Assembly: GCF_029029505.1 (NCBI RefSeq)
Contig: NZ_JAKJSD010000001.1
Coordinates: 186,001 to 250,000 of the forward strand
Direction of reading: 5' to 3'
Source: Ancylomarina sp. DW003
Lineage (GTDB): Bacteria; Bacteroidota; Bacteroidia; Bacteroidales; Marinifilaceae
DNA length: 64,000 nt
A model generated the notes under the pieces. The model saw only the letters and a program-made list of their open reading frames with translations. It ran no database searches and had not been told where the DNA came from. Each line of letters starts with the position of its first letter. The stretch's first letter is position 1. Shown here piece by piece: positions 27,547 through 37,548 of the stretch. The position numbers and the translations under genes are program-made.

Positions 27547-28407
27547 ATGCAAGCGAAACACAAAAACTGGCTATTACTACTTGTAGTTTCTTTCATATGG
27601 GGAAGCCCATATATTCTAAGAGAAATTGCTCTCAAAAGTTTTACTCACAGCCAAGTTGCTGCATTTCAGGTTTTCTTATCATTCATATTATTCTTGCCAC
27701 TAATCTTCAAGAATTTCAAAAAGCTAAACAAAGAAAACATTGGACCATTATTGCTTTCAGGTATAGCTGGTAATATCGGTCCATCATTCTTCTTTGCCAA
27801 GGCACAAACATTAATCAATTCTTCATTAGCAGGTATGTTAAATGCCATGCTACCAAGTATTACATTAATTTTAGCAATCTTATTTTTCAAAGGAAAATCG
27901 AGTAAAAACACCCTCATTGGTATTGGATTAGGCCTCCTTGGAGCATGCCTCATTGCCCTGCTGGGCGATTCATTTGGAAGCACACATTTTATGGGTGTGT
28001 TTTATGTTTTTATGGCTATTCTATCTGTTGCAATAAGTATCAATATTGTCAGCTTTGCACTGCCAAAGCTTAATGGAGTTGAGATTGCATCGTTAGCCTT
28101 TCTTTTTGTTGGGCCTATGGCAGGAGCCTTTCTTTTGACCACTGATTTACAAAGTGTAATCACCTCTAATAATTTTACCGAAAGTGCAGGTATGCTGACA
28201 CTACTGGCTATTTTAACATTCTTTGGCGTTATTTTTTACAACCAATTGATTAAAAAATCGTCACATGTATTTGCAGCCTCAATTGCATACCTTATTCCTA
28301 TTGTAGCTTTATTTTGGGGTGTTACAATTGGAGGAGATCAAATTACTATCAGTCAAATACTTGCTGTTCTAATGATTTTATTCGGAGTACATTTAACTCA
28401 TAAATAA
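27547..28407 (+). CDS. EamA/DMT-family transporter
   Basis: This 286-residue inner-membrane protein has ten predicted hydrophobic helices and two EamA repeats of about 140 residues each (WLLLLVVSFIWGSPYILREI starts the first). The family exports amino acids or other metabolites by proton exchange; the substrate here is unknown. It ends the plus-strand run that began with manA. Confidence 0.9.
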   Translation: MQAKHKNWLLLLVVSFIWGSPYILREIALKSFTHSQVAAFQVFLSFILFLPLIFKNFKKLNKENIGPLLLSGIAGNIGPSFFFAKAQTLINSSLAGMLNAMLPSITLILAILFFKGKSSKNTLIGIGLGLLGACLIALLGDSFGSTHFMGVFYVFMAILSVAISINIVSFALPKLNGVEIASLAFLFVGPMAGAFLLTTDLQSVITSNNFTESAGMLTLLAILTFFGVIFYNQLIKKSSHVFAASIAYLIPIVALFWGVTIGGDQITISQILAVLMILFGVHLTHK

Positions 28408-28468
28408 ACACAAAAACAACTCTTCCTAAATATATACCTGAGGTTTGAATTGGAACTTAAATTTTATC

Positions 28469-28510
28469 AAAAAAAAGAAGAGCTTACAAACTACAGTAAG
28501 CCCCTCTTAT
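28469..28510 (-). terminator. rho-independent terminator after the DUF4302 gene
   Basis: On the minus strand AAGAG-GGGCTTAC pairs with GTAAGC-TCTTCTT around an 8-nt loop, followed by eight T. Confidence 0.72.
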
Positions 28511-28542
28511 TTACTACAACTTTACTTAAAATTCTTAATTAT

Positions 28543-29829
28543 TCACCCCCACTCATAAAAGTTAATTACAAATGAAGGATTGTCTGCATTAATTATTGAA
28601 AAGGTTTTATTTGTATACCTTTCTAACGTTCCTGTACCTTCAATATAGTGACCATTTTCATTATCAAATAAATCTAAAAGTGGTTGAAACAAAGGAAGAT
28701 TAGTACCAGCATTATTATCACCAGTTAAAGTAATATATAGCTTTCTATCTTCCTTGATCTCATAATTAAAATTAAACCAAAAGTTTCCTTGGTTTGTATA
28801 AATATATAGCCAAGGAGTTGTGTCAGCCTTACCTAAATCTCTAAAGTAAACCCTATTAATTTGTATATCAGCGTTAACTAAATTGGCATATCCCGCAATA
28901 AAATTACGGTATGCAAGGCTTGATTTATCATTACTATCTAAATAATTATCTCTAGTGTTAGGTCTTGCTCCGAAGTCATAAGCATCAAATGGAACAGCAG
29001 GAACCATATCGTATATCAATTTTACACTACCACTCTCGTCAGAATATGTTCCATCCTCAGTATTATAAGTAAAACAATCTAAGGTTTTATCTCCTATAGT
29101 AACAGGCTTGACAAAGCACATTCCATTAGGTTTTATTACAACTGGTACATTTTCCTTTACAACACCTCCATCTTTTGCGTAAGATAAAGTTGCTGATCGA
29201 CTGTTGGCATTATAGTTGAAAGAAGCGATAGGAGTACCGTCAGCATTAAAGTTTCTAAACACAGATTTTGTTGCATCTCCTGCAATATTTAATGCACTGG
29301 CATAGACATTCGTCAAATCCCAATTCTCAACAGTAGCAGGCTTTAATACTAATTTGGTTACATCTTCACCATCGTATCCGTTATCTGTTTTACTAACAAG
29401 GACAATTTCCTCGTTACTTACCTCAGAGATATTAAAGACATACTCACCGCCATTATTATTATTTTTCTCCTCATAAATATCGTGTAAAACAGACCATGAT
29501 TCGAATGTTAAGGTTACGTCTTGTTTTTTAGTTATACTATAGGTGATAGTATCATTAGAATTCCCATGATTCCAATCTGAATGCATAATGACAGAGCCAT
29601 CAGATTTAAATTTCAACAATACTGAGAAAGCACCAGTATCCCCATTGGGATTATAATAACCAAGCCACCCATTTTCGGGAGTTTGAAGAGCTGTGTTATA
29701 TTCGGTATAAAGCTCTGAAAAGCGTTCATTTACGCTTTTATCAAAAATATAGTCAGCGCTGTTATCCTTATCACAGGATACTAATCCACCAACAATAAAT
29801 ATAAATAGGTATAATATTTTATTTTTCAT
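28543..29829 (-). CDS. DUF4302 domain lipoprotein
   Basis: This 428-residue protein has a lipoprotein signal (GGLVSC, cysteine about residue 19) and the start typical of DUF4302: FDKSVNERFSELYTEYNTALQTPENGWLGYY. DUF4302 lipoproteins are encoded in SusCD operons of Bacteroidota next to an Mx1-type metallopeptidase, probably at the cell surface; function unknown. Its ATG overlaps the preceding stop (TAATG), so translation is probably coupled to that of the peptidase. Confidence 0.88.
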   Translation of the reverse strand: MKNKILYLFIFIVGGLVSCDKDNSADYIFDKSVNERFSELYTEYNTALQTPENGWLGYYNPNGDTGAFSVLLKFKSDGSVIMHSDWNHGNSNDTITYSITKKQDVTLTFESWSVLHDIYEEKNNNNGGEYVFNISEVSNEEIVLVSKTDNGYDGEDVTKLVLKPATVENWDLTNVYASALNIAGDATKSVFRNFNADGTPIASFNYNANSRSATLSYAKDGGVVKENVPVVIKPNGMCFVKPVTIGDKTLDCFTYNTEDGTYSDESGSVKLIYDMVPAVPFDAYDFGARPNTRDNYLDSNDKSSLAYRNFIAGYANLVNADIQINRVYFRDLGKADTTPWLYIYTNQGNFWFNFNYEIKEDRKLYITLTGDNNAGTNLPLFQPLLDLFDNENGHYIEGTGTLERYTNKTFSIINADNPSFVINFYEWG

Positions 29830-30779
29830 TATTCAGGGATTTCATTATTAGTAACTACGTAGCTTATACGTTCTTCCATAATGTCACGTAGAGCATATAA
29901 ATCAATGTCAAATTTGTTTTTATAGAAATCAACTACAATACTCAATTTTTGAGCAATAAGAAGTCGTCCGGCATTTAATTCTTTAATATTAGCTATTTCA
30001 GCAGGATCAGTTATACCTGCAGTACTTGCTTGATTTATGAAATCTTCTTCGAATTGAGCTTTGGGAATCGTTAAAAAGTGGGAAATTATTTCACAAAAAT
30101 CCTCAAACTCATTATTAGTTCCATAATTTCGAACCATGCCCATTTTAATGGCATCATCTCGGCTTACACCATTACTCCAACCTTCACCGTTGTATTTTTC
30201 TGAGACGGTATTAAACCCAACCGGCATCCCATAAGTTTGATGTACCAAGTGAGAAAATTCATGATGAACTGTCGCAAGAATTCCTCCACCAGGATTAGTC
30301 ATCCAATCTCTACTTGTTAAATCGTAGCTATTAAGATTTAAAAGAGTAATCCTAGCCCCACCTTCGGCATAACCTAATAAACGATTTCCATCTTCTTTAT
30401 AGATGTATGAACCAATATAAACCAGTTCGGGTGGAAATAATTTTGTTATAAAGGCTTTGCCTCCTTCACTGACTGATTGGTAAGGCCCTATCCAAAGGTA
30501 CTCTATCAGTTTTGTAACAGGAATTACAACATCTCGTTTGACAGGTGTAGCTGAATAATCATCGTCGATATATTTATCCTGCCATTTCCAACGCACAGCT
30601 GTATTATATTTATCCAGCATATTCTCCTTTAAATAGATATCAATAACATCATCAGAAACTTCTGTTGTTGGAGGAACAAATAGTGTGTTATCATCTTCAT
30701 TGTCACAAGATGTGAAGATGAGTGTTGATAGGATAAATGCATAACCTATCGATTTTATATAATCAAGTAATTTCTTCAT
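29829..30779 (-). CDS. zinc-binding metallopeptidase lipoprotein (Mx1 type)
   Basis: This 316-residue protein has a lipobox-like FTSC (cysteine about residue 25) and a zincin signature HHEFSHLVHQ (HExxH-like: H-E-F-S-H) at about residues 168-177, with a later glutamate-rich FEDFCEIISHFL that may supply the third ligand. I assign it to the putative zinc-binding metallopeptidase family Peptidase_Mx1. It lies between susD and the DUF4302 gene in one operon and probably trims a peptide or protein substrate on the cell surface before uptake. Confidence 0.88.
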   Translation of the reverse strand: MKKLLDYIKSIGYAFILSTLIFTSCDNEDDNTLFVPPTTEVSDDVIDIYLKENMLDKYNTAVRWKWQDKYIDDDYSATPVKRDVVIPVTKLIEYLWIGPYQSVSEGGKAFITKLFPPELVYIGSYIYKEDGNRLLGYAEGGARITLLNLNSYDLTSRDWMTNPGGGILATVHHEFSHLVHQTYGMPVGFNTVSEKYNGEGWSNGVSRDDAIKMGMVRNYGTNNEFEDFCEIISHFLTIPKAQFEEDFINQASTAGITDPAEIANIKELNAGRLLIAQKLSIVVDFYKNKFDIDLYALRDIMEERISYVVTNNEIPE

Positions 30780-30801
30780 AATAAAAACAATTTAAAATAA
30801 A

Positions 30802-32253
30802 TTAACGGGGATTGGCTTGGATACCCTTTGCGATTGCACCTGATGGTACCTGAACAGCTTTTCTTAAATCACTAGCTTCCAATGTGCTCGTTTCACCAGT
30901 AACTGTTTCATGAGTATAGCTCATTTTAAAACGTTTAATATCAAACCATCTAATTGCTTCAACAAAAAATTCTTTGCGTCTTTCTGCAATAATAAACTTC
31001 ATCATGTTTTCAGCATTATAAGCTCCATATATATCAATTATATTTTGAGAGGTTAATGGCACAAAATTTTCGTACCAAGATGCCGCCATTACATTATAAT
31101 CTACCATAGCCTTGTCAAGATTTTCTGTTGCTCCATCTACGTTAGTCATAATATAAGCTTCGCATCTGTTTAAAATAACTTCTTCCGATCTCAACTCTGC
31201 ATGAATATAATAAGGGTAACCAGTGGTAGCTGTTGTATATCTCCAACGCTGAGCATACTTATTCGGACCTTTATCATCTCTCCACCCCCAACGTGAATCT
31301 CTAAAATCTTTAGAACCTAATCTATTGATTCTAAAAACTTGATTCATTACTGCATGGTTTGAACGATAACCAACGTACGTTCTTGGAACGTTTAGAGTTT
31401 CTTTTCTAACAAGAAGTAAATTTGTTGTGCTATTAGGATTTGTGAATTGGTCAGCCATAGCGTTTCCAGATGTCCCGGTAAACACCTTCTCCATATCTCT
31501 TACAAATACAGTGTTTGTAATACCTTCGCCCAACAGTAAATTCGAGTATTTGATACAGTTTGCATAATCTCTCTTGAAAAGATACAAACGTGAAGCAAAT
31601 GCATATGCCGCCGCTTTGTTAAAATGATATTTTCCAGATCCTACATAATATTCATCAGATAAAAGAGCAATTCCTTCGGTTAAATCTTTTTCAATTTTGT
31701 TATATGTTTCTTGTAAAGTTCCTCTTTCATATTTTACGATTAGAGCTGTTTCCGGTTTAGCGATATAAGGAATCCCTAGATCCGAAGCTGCAGTAGCTTC
31801 ATCGTAATGTTGACAAAAGATATTTGCCAATAAAAAATGGCTATATGCTCTTGAAACTAAAGCTTCACCTTTAATAGCCTTTTTTAGGTCACCATCTGTA
31901 TTCTCAACCGCATCTATGGCATCTAATGCTTGATTGGCATGAGCAATAGCTGTATAGGTTTGTGACCAAAAATATACTGGAGTATCTTGCGATTCGCTTG
32001 CCAGAACAGGCTTCCACATAAAATTCTGAGTCATCCATTCTTTCTGGTTATTTCTTGATAATGCTGTTGCATTATCAGACATCCATTCTAAAAAAACGTA
32101 TGAGGCTTCAGAATATGAATTGGCAACCAATTCTGAAACATCGGTTAATTTCTTGATTTCTTGTCTTTCATCCGGAGCCGTATCCAGATAGTCGTCACAA
32201 CTCCATCCTAACAAACCAATTGCGATGGTTAATATATATATGTATGATTTCAT
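30802..32253 (-). CDS. SusD/RagB-family outer-membrane lipoprotein
   Basis: This 483-residue surface lipoprotein has signal IGLLGWSC (cysteine about residue 19) followed by DDYLDTAPDERQEI, a typical SusD mature start. A C-terminal FIIAERRKEFFVEAIRWFDIKR segment is the family hallmark. It is 6 bases after susC. With the metallopeptidase and DUF4302 protein it forms a surface import unit more like peptide or protein acquisition than glycan use. Confidence 0.93.
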   Translation of the reverse strand: MKSYIYILTIAIGLLGWSCDDYLDTAPDERQEIKKLTDVSELVANSYSEASYVFLEWMSDNATALSRNNQKEWMTQNFMWKPVLASESQDTPVYFWSQTYTAIAHANQALDAIDAVENTDGDLKKAIKGEALVSRAYSHFLLANIFCQHYDEATAASDLGIPYIAKPETALIVKYERGTLQETYNKIEKDLTEGIALLSDEYYVGSGKYHFNKAAAYAFASRLYLFKRDYANCIKYSNLLLGEGITNTVFVRDMEKVFTGTSGNAMADQFTNPNSTTNLLLVRKETLNVPRTYVGYRSNHAVMNQVFRINRLGSKDFRDSRWGWRDDKGPNKYAQRWRYTTATTGYPYYIHAELRSEEVILNRCEAYIMTNVDGATENLDKAMVDYNVMAASWYENFVPLTSQNIIDIYGAYNAENMMKFIIAERRKEFFVEAIRWFDIKRFKMSYTHETVTGETSTLEASDLRKAVQVPSGAIAKGIQANPR

Positions 32254-32259
32254 TGTAGA

Positions 32260-35200
32260 TTAAAATTTAACGTTTAATGAAAAAGTGTATGTTCTTGATA
32301 GTGGCAATGATATACCACCCGATTGATAAAATTCCGGATCAATTCCATTTAGTTTATCATCAGAATATAGTAACCACAGGTTATAACCTTGCAGACTTAC
32401 GTTGGCAGATTGAATAAATGTTTTCTTCAAAAAGCTTTGAGGTATTCTATAACTAATCTTAACATCTTTAAGTCTTACAAAATCACCATCTGCAACTCTT
32501 ACATCAGATTTATTATATAACTGATAAGGGTTTAAACTCGCTTCGCTTAACTTCTCAGCTTCGGCTATATCGAGGATAGCAGGAATATTCGTTATATTCT
32601 CGTCACCTTTAAATTGCCAACGGTTAATTAATTCTCCAGGTAGAGCAGAATAGTCAGAATAAGAACTGCTATAAGCATCATCCAATCTAATCTTATTACC
32701 ATATCGGTATACCAGAGAAAAACTAAAAGACAGGTTTTTATATGAAAAGTTATTTGTTAAACCTCCATATCCTTTAGGAGTAGTAGGACCTTCGTACTTT
32801 AAATACTTTTCAATATTTTCTCTATTTTGTAGATTGATATATTGAATTGTTTCTCCATCAGGACCATGAAAAGTTGGAACACCATTGGAATCAAGACCAG
32901 CAAAAGGAATCGAAAATAAACTACCTCTTGAATATCCTTTTAAGTTTGTTCCTAACATCTGTACAGCATTTCCAATACTCGCTCTATTTTCCCATTTAGT
33001 AATTTTATCTTTTCCGTAACTAAATGTAAATAGAGTAGACCATTTGAAATTAGGTGTTTCGATATTTTTGGTGTTCAAAGTAAATTCAACACCATCAACT
33101 TCCATTTCACCAATATTCCCATATTTATATTTGACACCGCCAACTCCACTTGTTTCTACAATACCTAAAAGATCTTTTGAATTTCTTTTATAGTACTCAA
33201 ATTCTGCGTAGATTCTATTTTTTAATAAGGCCACTTCAACTCCTGTACTAAACTCATAAAGTTTTTCAAAAGTAAGTTCTCCATTTTCAAGATTATCAAT
33301 ATCTAAAACAGTTTCTCTATCTGCAGGAGTAGGTCTTAAAGGTTCTTTGCCGTAAAGGGTTAATGCTCCACTAGCACCAACAGGATTGTCACCAGAAAGC
33401 CCATAAGTGGCTTTAACCTTCAACATATCAATTAAACCGTCTCTATTAAACCAGTTTTCTTCGCTAATGTTCCATGCACCACTTACATTCCATGTAGGTA
33501 AGTAACGAGAATTAGTAGACTTTCCTGTCCTATTATCTCCTGCATAGTTAGCTGTTGCATTGATAATGTATTTCCCTAAGTATGAATAAGCTCCAGTTAA
33601 GAAAAAGCTTAAGTATCTACCTTGAGTTGGTGTTCTTGAAAAATAATCATCTCCTCTGGTATCAAGGTATCTAATAAAGTCTGGATCACTTACAATAAGC
33701 CCACCTTTATCATACATATATCCCCAACCTTCATTATAAGATTTTACACGATCATTATAACGAATTTCTTGTCCTAAAAGAAAGTTAAAGTTATGTGTAT
33801 CATCTACTGATAGTGAATAATCCAAGCTATTACGCATGTAATAACTATTTAGAGAATAATCGGTTGTATTTAAAAAACCGCCTTTAGGTAAAACGGTATA
33901 AGGATATCTTGACGGGTTATCTGCATCATCAAATAAATAACGATTAGCATCTCTAAAAAGAGGATCGTCGGCCCTATATGCTTCTGCTTGATTAGACGTT
34001 TCATGAACCTTATGCTCGGCTTTACTATTATACCAACGTCCTTGAAGAGCAGTATTAAGTTTTAAGTTTTTAGTGATCTTATATTCCAAGTCAGTTTGAA
34101 ATATTAGCTCATTTACTTTAAGATCTACAAAGTTGTGATTTATTTCGTGTAGAATATTAAATGGTGCATAATCTCTTCTAAAATATTCTTTATTTCCATT
34201 GGTATCATATGGACGAATACTTCGACTGGTATATAAAGCATAATTAAAAGGGTTAATATCAAAATTACGTTCATAGACACCAGAGATAGTATTAAATTCA
34301 CGATCCTTAGATCCTGCTAAACGTTGATCTCTAACATTACCTGATAACTTAAGACTAACTCTTAATTTCGGAGAAAGAGTGAAATCTGCTTTCAGCTGCC
34401 CAGTATAATTTTGTACATTATCAGCAATTGTTTGTCCACTATCGTTTAAATATCCAACTGAAGCATATATTTTAGTATTTTCATCACCCCCATTTATAGA
34501 TACTGCATGTTGTTGTTGCAATGAGTTCTTAAAAAGCACATCAAACCAATCGGTATTAGCATTAGCATATGGCTGAAGATAATCATAATTAAGTCCTCCA
34601 TTTGGGCCCCAATTTATTTCTCTCTTTGCTATTTTATTAAACATTTTTCCTATTGCACCATGAGATCTAGCGGTAGGACCTTTGGCTACATCTAACCATC
34701 CCTTCTCATAAAGTTCCTGATAAACCTCCATCTCTGATCCCGAGTTCATTATATCGAATTGTGAATAGGTAGGCTTACTCTTAACAGTGTAGTTACTACT
34801 GTAGCTTACTGTCGTTTTTTGAACTTTTCCTTTCTTGGTGGTAATAACCACAACACCATTCATCGCTCTTGCTCCATATAGTGCTGTTGCTGAAGCATCT
34901 TTAAGAACCTGGAATGATTCAATATCTTCAGGATTAATTCCAACTAAGGCTGAACTTAATACGGTAGAAAGGTTTCCGGATGTCAATTCTTCATTGGATA
35001 CTTCAACAGCATCTTCCATTACAACACCGTCAATAACCCAAAGGGGTTTGTTAGAACCATTTATTGAAGCATTTCCTCTAATTCTAACTACAGGAGCAGC
35101 TCCAAAAGTTCCGGATACATTCGAAATTTCAACTCCGGATACAGTTCCTTGTAAAGCTCTACTGGCATCAGGTACACCTTCTAATTTTACCTCTGCAGAT

Positions 35201-35898
35201 TTAACTGTTGTTGCTGAACCAGTAAACAATTTTCGATCAATTTTCTGATATCCTGTTACAACAACTTCGTTAAGGCTTTCTGAAGAAGATTCTAAAGTAA
35301 TATTAAGTTGTTCCTGATTTGTGACAACAACTTCTTTAGGATTCATTCCAACAAAAGAGAAAACCAAAGTAGCACCTTCAAAAGGAACTTCAATTTGATA
35401 CTTACCATCTATATCAGTTGAAACACCTGTATTGGTGCCTTTTACAACTACTGATACGCCAGGCAAAGTTTCACCTTGATCGTCAGTAACAACCCCTGAA
35501 ACTTTTTTGTTCTTTTGTTGAGTAGCCTTATTTTCTACCAAAGGCTTTATTAGAATAGTTTTGTACTCAACTTCAAAACCTAAACCTGTTTTCTCTAATG
35601 CTTTAGAGAGTACAACTTCTACTGTTTCATTCTGAAAATTTACCGAAATTGGTTTAAGATCTTTAAGATGTGAAGCATCGTACAAAAACCCCATATCAGT
35701 CTGATTTTCAATAACCTTTATCAAATCCTCAAGATTTGAGTTATTCAACTTAACGTTGACTCGACTTTGGGAAAAGATGCTTGCATTAGCATGAAACCCA
35801 AACACCAGCAGCAATACGATTACATTCCTCATAGTTCGTAACATTCTCATCCACCTAATAAAAGAGGTGAATGTGTTCTGAAAAAAGATTTTTTTCAT
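32260..35898 (-). CDS. SusC/RagA-family TonB-dependent transducer with STN domain
   Basis: This 1212-residue outer-membrane receptor has an extended N-terminus with a signal peptide after a basic stretch (cleavage about residue 44), an STN (secretin/TonB short N-terminal) domain at about 66-118, a carboxypeptidase-regulatory-like domain at 131-205, a TonB box (LNEVVVTGY, 209-217), plug and barrel. The STN domain contacts a FecR-type anti-sigma factor in the inner membrane, and here FecR and ECF sigma genes lie directly upstream. It should therefore both import its substrate and signal its presence. Barrel C-terminus SLNVKF is normal. Confidence 0.95.
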   Translation of the reverse strand: MKKIFFQNTFTSFIRWMRMLRTMRNVIVLLLVFGFHANASIFSQSRVNVKLNNSNLEDLIKVIENQTDMGFLYDASHLKDLKPISVNFQNETVEVVLSKALEKTGLGFEVEYKTILIKPLVENKATQQKNKKVSGVVTDDQGETLPGVSVVVKGTNTGVSTDIDGKYQIEVPFEGATLVFSFVGMNPKEVVVTNQEQLNITLESSSESLNEVVVTGYQKIDRKLFTGSATTVKSAEVKLEGVPDASRALQGTVSGVEISNVSGTFGAAPVVRIRGNASINGSNKPLWVIDGVVMEDAVEVSNEELTSGNLSTVLSSALVGINPEDIESFQVLKDASATALYGARAMNGVVVITTKKGKVQKTTVSYSSNYTVKSKPTYSQFDIMNSGSEMEVYQELYEKGWLDVAKGPTARSHGAIGKMFNKIAKREINWGPNGGLNYDYLQPYANANTDWFDVLFKNSLQQQHAVSINGGDENTKIYASVGYLNDSGQTIADNVQNYTGQLKADFTLSPKLRVSLKLSGNVRDQRLAGSKDREFNTISGVYERNFDINPFNYALYTSRSIRPYDTNGNKEYFRRDYAPFNILHEINHNFVDLKVNELIFQTDLEYKITKNLKLNTALQGRWYNSKAEHKVHETSNQAEAYRADDPLFRDANRYLFDDADNPSRYPYTVLPKGGFLNTTDYSLNSYYMRNSLDYSLSVDDTHNFNFLLGQEIRYNDRVKSYNEGWGYMYDKGGLIVSDPDFIRYLDTRGDDYFSRTPTQGRYLSFFLTGAYSYLGKYIINATANYAGDNRTGKSTNSRYLPTWNVSGAWNISEENWFNRDGLIDMLKVKATYGLSGDNPVGASGALTLYGKEPLRPTPADRETVLDIDNLENGELTFEKLYEFSTGVEVALLKNRIYAEFEYYKRNSKDLLGIVETSGVGGVKYKYGNIGEMEVDGVEFTLNTKNIETPNFKWSTLFTFSYGKDKITKWENRASIGNAVQMLGTNLKGYSRGSLFSIPFAGLDSNGVPTFHGPDGETIQYINLQNRENIEKYLKYEGPTTPKGYGGLTNNFSYKNLSFSFSLVYRYGNKIRLDDAYSSSYSDYSALPGELINRWQFKGDENITNIPAILDIAEAEKLSEASLNPYQLYNKSDVRVADGDFVRLKDVKISYRIPQSFLKKTFIQSANVSLQGYNLWLLYSDDKLNGIDPEFYQSGGISLPLSRTYTFSLNVKF

Positions 35899-35926
35899 AG
35901 ATTTGTAAATAGATAGTTAAACTTTG

Positions 35927-35946
35927 AATACCCTCCACGGTATTCA
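35927..35946 (-). promoter_or_regulatory. hairpin in the susC leader
   Basis: GAATACC and GGTATTC form a 7-bp perfect stem with a 6-nt loop, 28 bases before the susC ATG. Confidence 0.4.
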
Positions 35947-35960
35947 TTATCTGTATTGAA

Positions 35961-35995
35961 ATCGGGAAATGTTGGCGCATTTTCCGATTTTTTTT
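35961..35995 (+). terminator. terminator-shaped hairpin facing antisense between fecR and susC
   Basis: ATCGGGAAATG pairs with CATTTTCCGAT (11 bp, one G-T pair) around a 6-nt loop and is followed on the plus strand by eight T. The genes on both sides run on the minus strand, so the T run is on the antisense side. Confidence 0.6.
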
Positions 35996-36004
35996 GGATT
36001 AGAT

Positions 36005-37180
36005 TTATTTCATTCTTATAACAACAGCATTATTATTTTCATTAAGCTCAGCTTCTGAGATTTTTTCTATCATATTAGCTAAAACTGAAAAGTCTTCAAA
36101 TCGGTAAAGTTTACCGGTTAAACGTTTATTCTTTAAATCCGGATTTTGATAAAAGACTTTCACATCATACCAACGGGAAATTGTTCTCATTACATCTTCC
36201 AGACGCTGATTTTCGAAACGGAAATAACCATTTATCCAACTGGTATATAAGTCTGTTTCAACTTCTTTACAACTTAAAGTTTGATTCAATTTATTCCAAC
36301 TGGCTTGTTTCCCGGGCTCCAGATAAATACTCTCAACATTCTCATCATCATCACCTTTAACAGCTACCTTTACCTTACCACTTACAAGAGTTGTTTGAAT
36401 ACTTTCTTCATTGGCATAAGCCATTACGTTGAACTTGGTTCCCAAAACTTCTACCGATAAATTATTCACATCGACAACGAAAGGTTGACCATTTTTAGTC
36501 ACCTCAAAAAAGGCTTCTCCTTTTAACTCAACCCGACGTTCTCTTTCTCCAAAGTTGACAGGATATCTCAGTTCTGAATCGCAATTCAGATAAACTTTTG
36601 TACCGTCAGCCAATTCGAGTTGATACTCTCCCCCCTTTGCCGTTTTAAGTGTGTTATAAATCAATTCCTTTTTGGGGGCTGAACTTCTATTCTCATACTT
36701 TAAGCCAGCTTTCAGGTATTTGCGAATCTTCACTCCCTGTTCTTCATCAATGGCTTGTTCTATACCTGATTCCAAATCATATGTTTTCCCCGAAGATGTA
36801 ATTAACAAAGCTTGATTTTGAATAGCCTCTGCTGTTTGTAGGGTATTCATTTGAGCCATCTGATCTTTTATACCACTATCACTCAAAAACAGCATGCCGG
36901 CTGCTAGCAGAATTGGCAATGTAATCACGGCTGCATAAGATAAGATCTTTCTCAATCGAATTATTCTTGATTTAGAATCCAATTTTTTCATGAATTCATC
37001 AGTCGTATTTAAAACCTGATCCAGGTCTTCAACGTCTCTTTTATAAAACATTTCGCACTTCGTAAAATAGTCACGATGATTTTGTGAAGAACTCAACCAT
37101 TTTTGAAATATCTGCTCTTCTTTCGAACTTATTCTACCTTTAAGTTTTTTGTGGATTATACTCCAATCAATGTTTTCCAT
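36005..37180 (-). CDS. FecR-family anti-sigma/sigma-regulator
   Basis: This 391-residue single-pass inner-membrane protein has a cytoplasmic N-terminal part (1-78) that would bind the sigma factor, a transmembrane helix (about 79-99), a periplasmic FecR domain (about 175-290, GEYQLELADGTKVYLNCDSELRYPV.., GEAFFEVTKNGQPFVV) and a C-terminal DUF4974-like STN-contact domain (about 320-390, FRFENQRLEDVMRTISRWYDVKV). It relays the state of the STN-bearing SusC to the ECF sigma factor. It follows the sigma gene after 368 bases and has its own ECF-type promoter. Confidence 0.95.
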   Translation of the reverse strand: MENIDWSIIHKKLKGRISSKEEQIFQKWLSSSQNHRDYFTKCEMFYKRDVEDLDQVLNTTDEFMKKLDSKSRIIRLRKILSYAAVITLPILLAAGMLFLSDSGIKDQMAQMNTLQTAEAIQNQALLITSSGKTYDLESGIEQAIDEEQGVKIRKYLKAGLKYENRSSAPKKELIYNTLKTAKGGEYQLELADGTKVYLNCDSELRYPVNFGERERRVELKGEAFFEVTKNGQPFVVDVNNLSVEVLGTKFNVMAYANEESIQTTLVSGKVKVAVKGDDDENVESIYLEPGKQASWNKLNQTLSCKEVETDLYTSWINGYFRFENQRLEDVMRTISRWYDVKVFYQNPDLKNKRLTGKLYRFEDFSVLANMIEKISEAELNENNNAVVIRMK

Positions 37181-37548
37181 TCTTAATCGTATTCTTTCCC
37201 TTTTTTGAATAAAGCCTAAAATTCTTAAGCTTAATTTTCTCTAAAGACGAGAAATGTGAAAAAAGGTTAACAAGTTTTCTGTTTTTTTTCAAAAAGAACA
37301 TTTGCAACCCAAACAAAACAACTGCAAACCTCTAATTACCTAGAATTAACATGGCAACTATTTTAACGTCCAGATATAAAAATAAAATAGACAAATTCTA
37401 TGATTCTTCAGAGCCAAATATGTGGAAATGCTTCATTGAACAGAAAGTCGTAAGAATAAAAAAATACGATTTAATAATTATGAATCTAAAATGAGCCTTT
37501 AAAACATGTAAAAAAACACTCCTGTAGATCCCTTTTAAAAAATAATAT
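37181..37548 (-). other. gap between sigma gene and fecR
   Basis: This 368-base AT-rich region has no credible gene. It holds the ECF-type promoter of fecR (37246-37271). Normally sigma and fecR genes in this phylum are close together; here the long gap allows independent control. Confidence 0.6.
37246..37271 (-). promoter_or_regulatory. ECF-type promoter of the fecR-susC operon
   Basis: On the minus strand GTTAAC, 16 nt, then CGTC give the AAC-N16-CGTC spacing typical of ECF sigma factors. The spacer CTTTTTTCACATTTCT resembles the TTTTTTCACA block in the other two sus promoters. The -10 lies about 66 bases before the fecR ATG. Confidence 0.55.
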
